Shown piece after piece: positions 63,893 to 64,000 of a stretch of 64,000 nt of DNA. Under the pieces are notes generated by a model that made no database searches, had not been told where the DNA came from, and saw only the letters and a list, made by a program, of their open reading frames with translations. A program made the position numbers and the translations under genes. Source of the stretch: Ensifer sp. IC3342 (GTDB lineage: Bacteria > Pseudomonadota > Alphaproteobacteria > Rhizobiales > Rhizobiaceae); NCBI RefSeq assembly GCF_020193655.1, contig NZ_JADYVE010000015.1, positions 1 through 64,000 on the forward strand. The letters run 5' to 3'. Numbering within the stretch: position 1 is the first letter of the stretch; every line of letters starts with the position of its first letter.

Positions 63893-64000
63893 TGCTTGGC
63901 TCCTTCCCCGACGATGAGTTTGACGAGGTCCTCGAGGTCCGTCTTGCCGATATCGCGTTCGGCGACCTTCGTACCTTCGTACATGACGGCAATGCGGTCG
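63889..64000 (-). CDS. Ribose/sugar-type ABC transporter ATPase (C-terminal end, cut by window edge)
   Basis: The last 36 codons read DRIAVMYEGTKVAERDIGKT through to a terminal EGAKQ stop, which matches the end of an RbsA/MglA-type sugar ATPase. It ends in the ATGA overlap with the permease gene. The remainder lies right of the window. Confidence 0.8.
   Translation of the reverse strand, partial: DRIAVMYEGTKVAERDIGKTDLEDLVKLIVGEGAKQ

Noticed and set aside
1..64000. CRISPR array, phage, complete IS element, tRNA or rRNA
   Set aside because: No regularly spaced repeats, transposase motifs, phage structural genes, cloverleaf or rRNA sequence could be found by reading either strand.

Overview
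The window looks like an accessory replicon or chromid of a fast-growing rhizobium (Sinorhizobium/Ensifer or a close relative). The reasons are high GC, dense catabolic operons each with its own ABC transporter, many ATGA/TGATG start-stop overlaps, LacI/AsnC/AraC local regulators, and rhizobial-type intergenic palindromes near 3.57-3.73 kb. I see no rRNA, tRNA, CRISPR array, phage genes or intact transposase.

Layout. (1) 0-1.3 kb: the start of a PLP dehydratase and a complete ornithine-cyclodeaminase-family gene, clearly lower in GC than the rest. (2) 1.5-22.7 kb: a large amine/amino-acid catabolic region. It holds an AsnC/Lrp regulator, a dipeptide-type ABC importer with a Tat-dependent binding protein, two DAO-type FAD oxidoreductases, a class III aminotransferase, two type II HAD hydrolases, two aldehyde dehydrogenases, a tartrate/malate-type dehydrogenase, a cupin, a 2-hydroxyacid dehydrogenase, an M20 deacylase and two tandem-GNAT proteins. 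(3) 22.7-24.0 kb: decayed Fic and LysE genes. (4) 24.1-29.6 kb: the highlight, a guanidine-utilisation operon on the minus strand. A clear guanidine-I (ykkC) riboswitch precedes a NitT/TauT-type ABC importer, an agmatinase-family enzyme with the features of Ni-dependent guanidine hydrolase (GdmH), a histidine-rich protein, a HupE/UreJ-like permease and a 43-aa protein. (5) 29.9-39.75 kb: a minus-strand operon that I infer degrades purines or another N-heterocycle: a Rieske protein, an oxygenase that has lost its own Rieske cluster, a GST, a frameshifted amidohydrolase, a BMP/nucleoside-type ABC importer and a 5'-truncated allophanate hydrolase. (6) 39.9-48.6 kb: an acylphosphatase-like protein, then a sugar locus with a GMC oxidoreductase, a CUT1 ABC importer whose ATPase is frameshifted, a TIM-barrel isomerase, and a divergent LacI regulator with two identical operators. 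(7) 48.6-50.5 kb: a gene graveyard (vapC, chrA and araC fragments) plus one intact GYD gene. (8) 50.5-57 kb: a periplasmic PaoABC-type molybdenum aldehyde oxidoreductase, an AraC regulator and an ArsR-SRPBCC pair, flanked by a 90-bp direct repeat. (9) 57-64 kb: an unusual set comprising an M20 carbamoylase, TenA-like, BtpA-like, PfkB kinase, amidotransferase-like and phosphotriesterase-like proteins, and a ribose-type ABC importer cut by the right edge.

Most genes are on the minus strand. Functions were assigned by reading motifs and context only; no database search was run. Substrates of the transporters are inferences, except that the riboswitch points strongly to guanidine.
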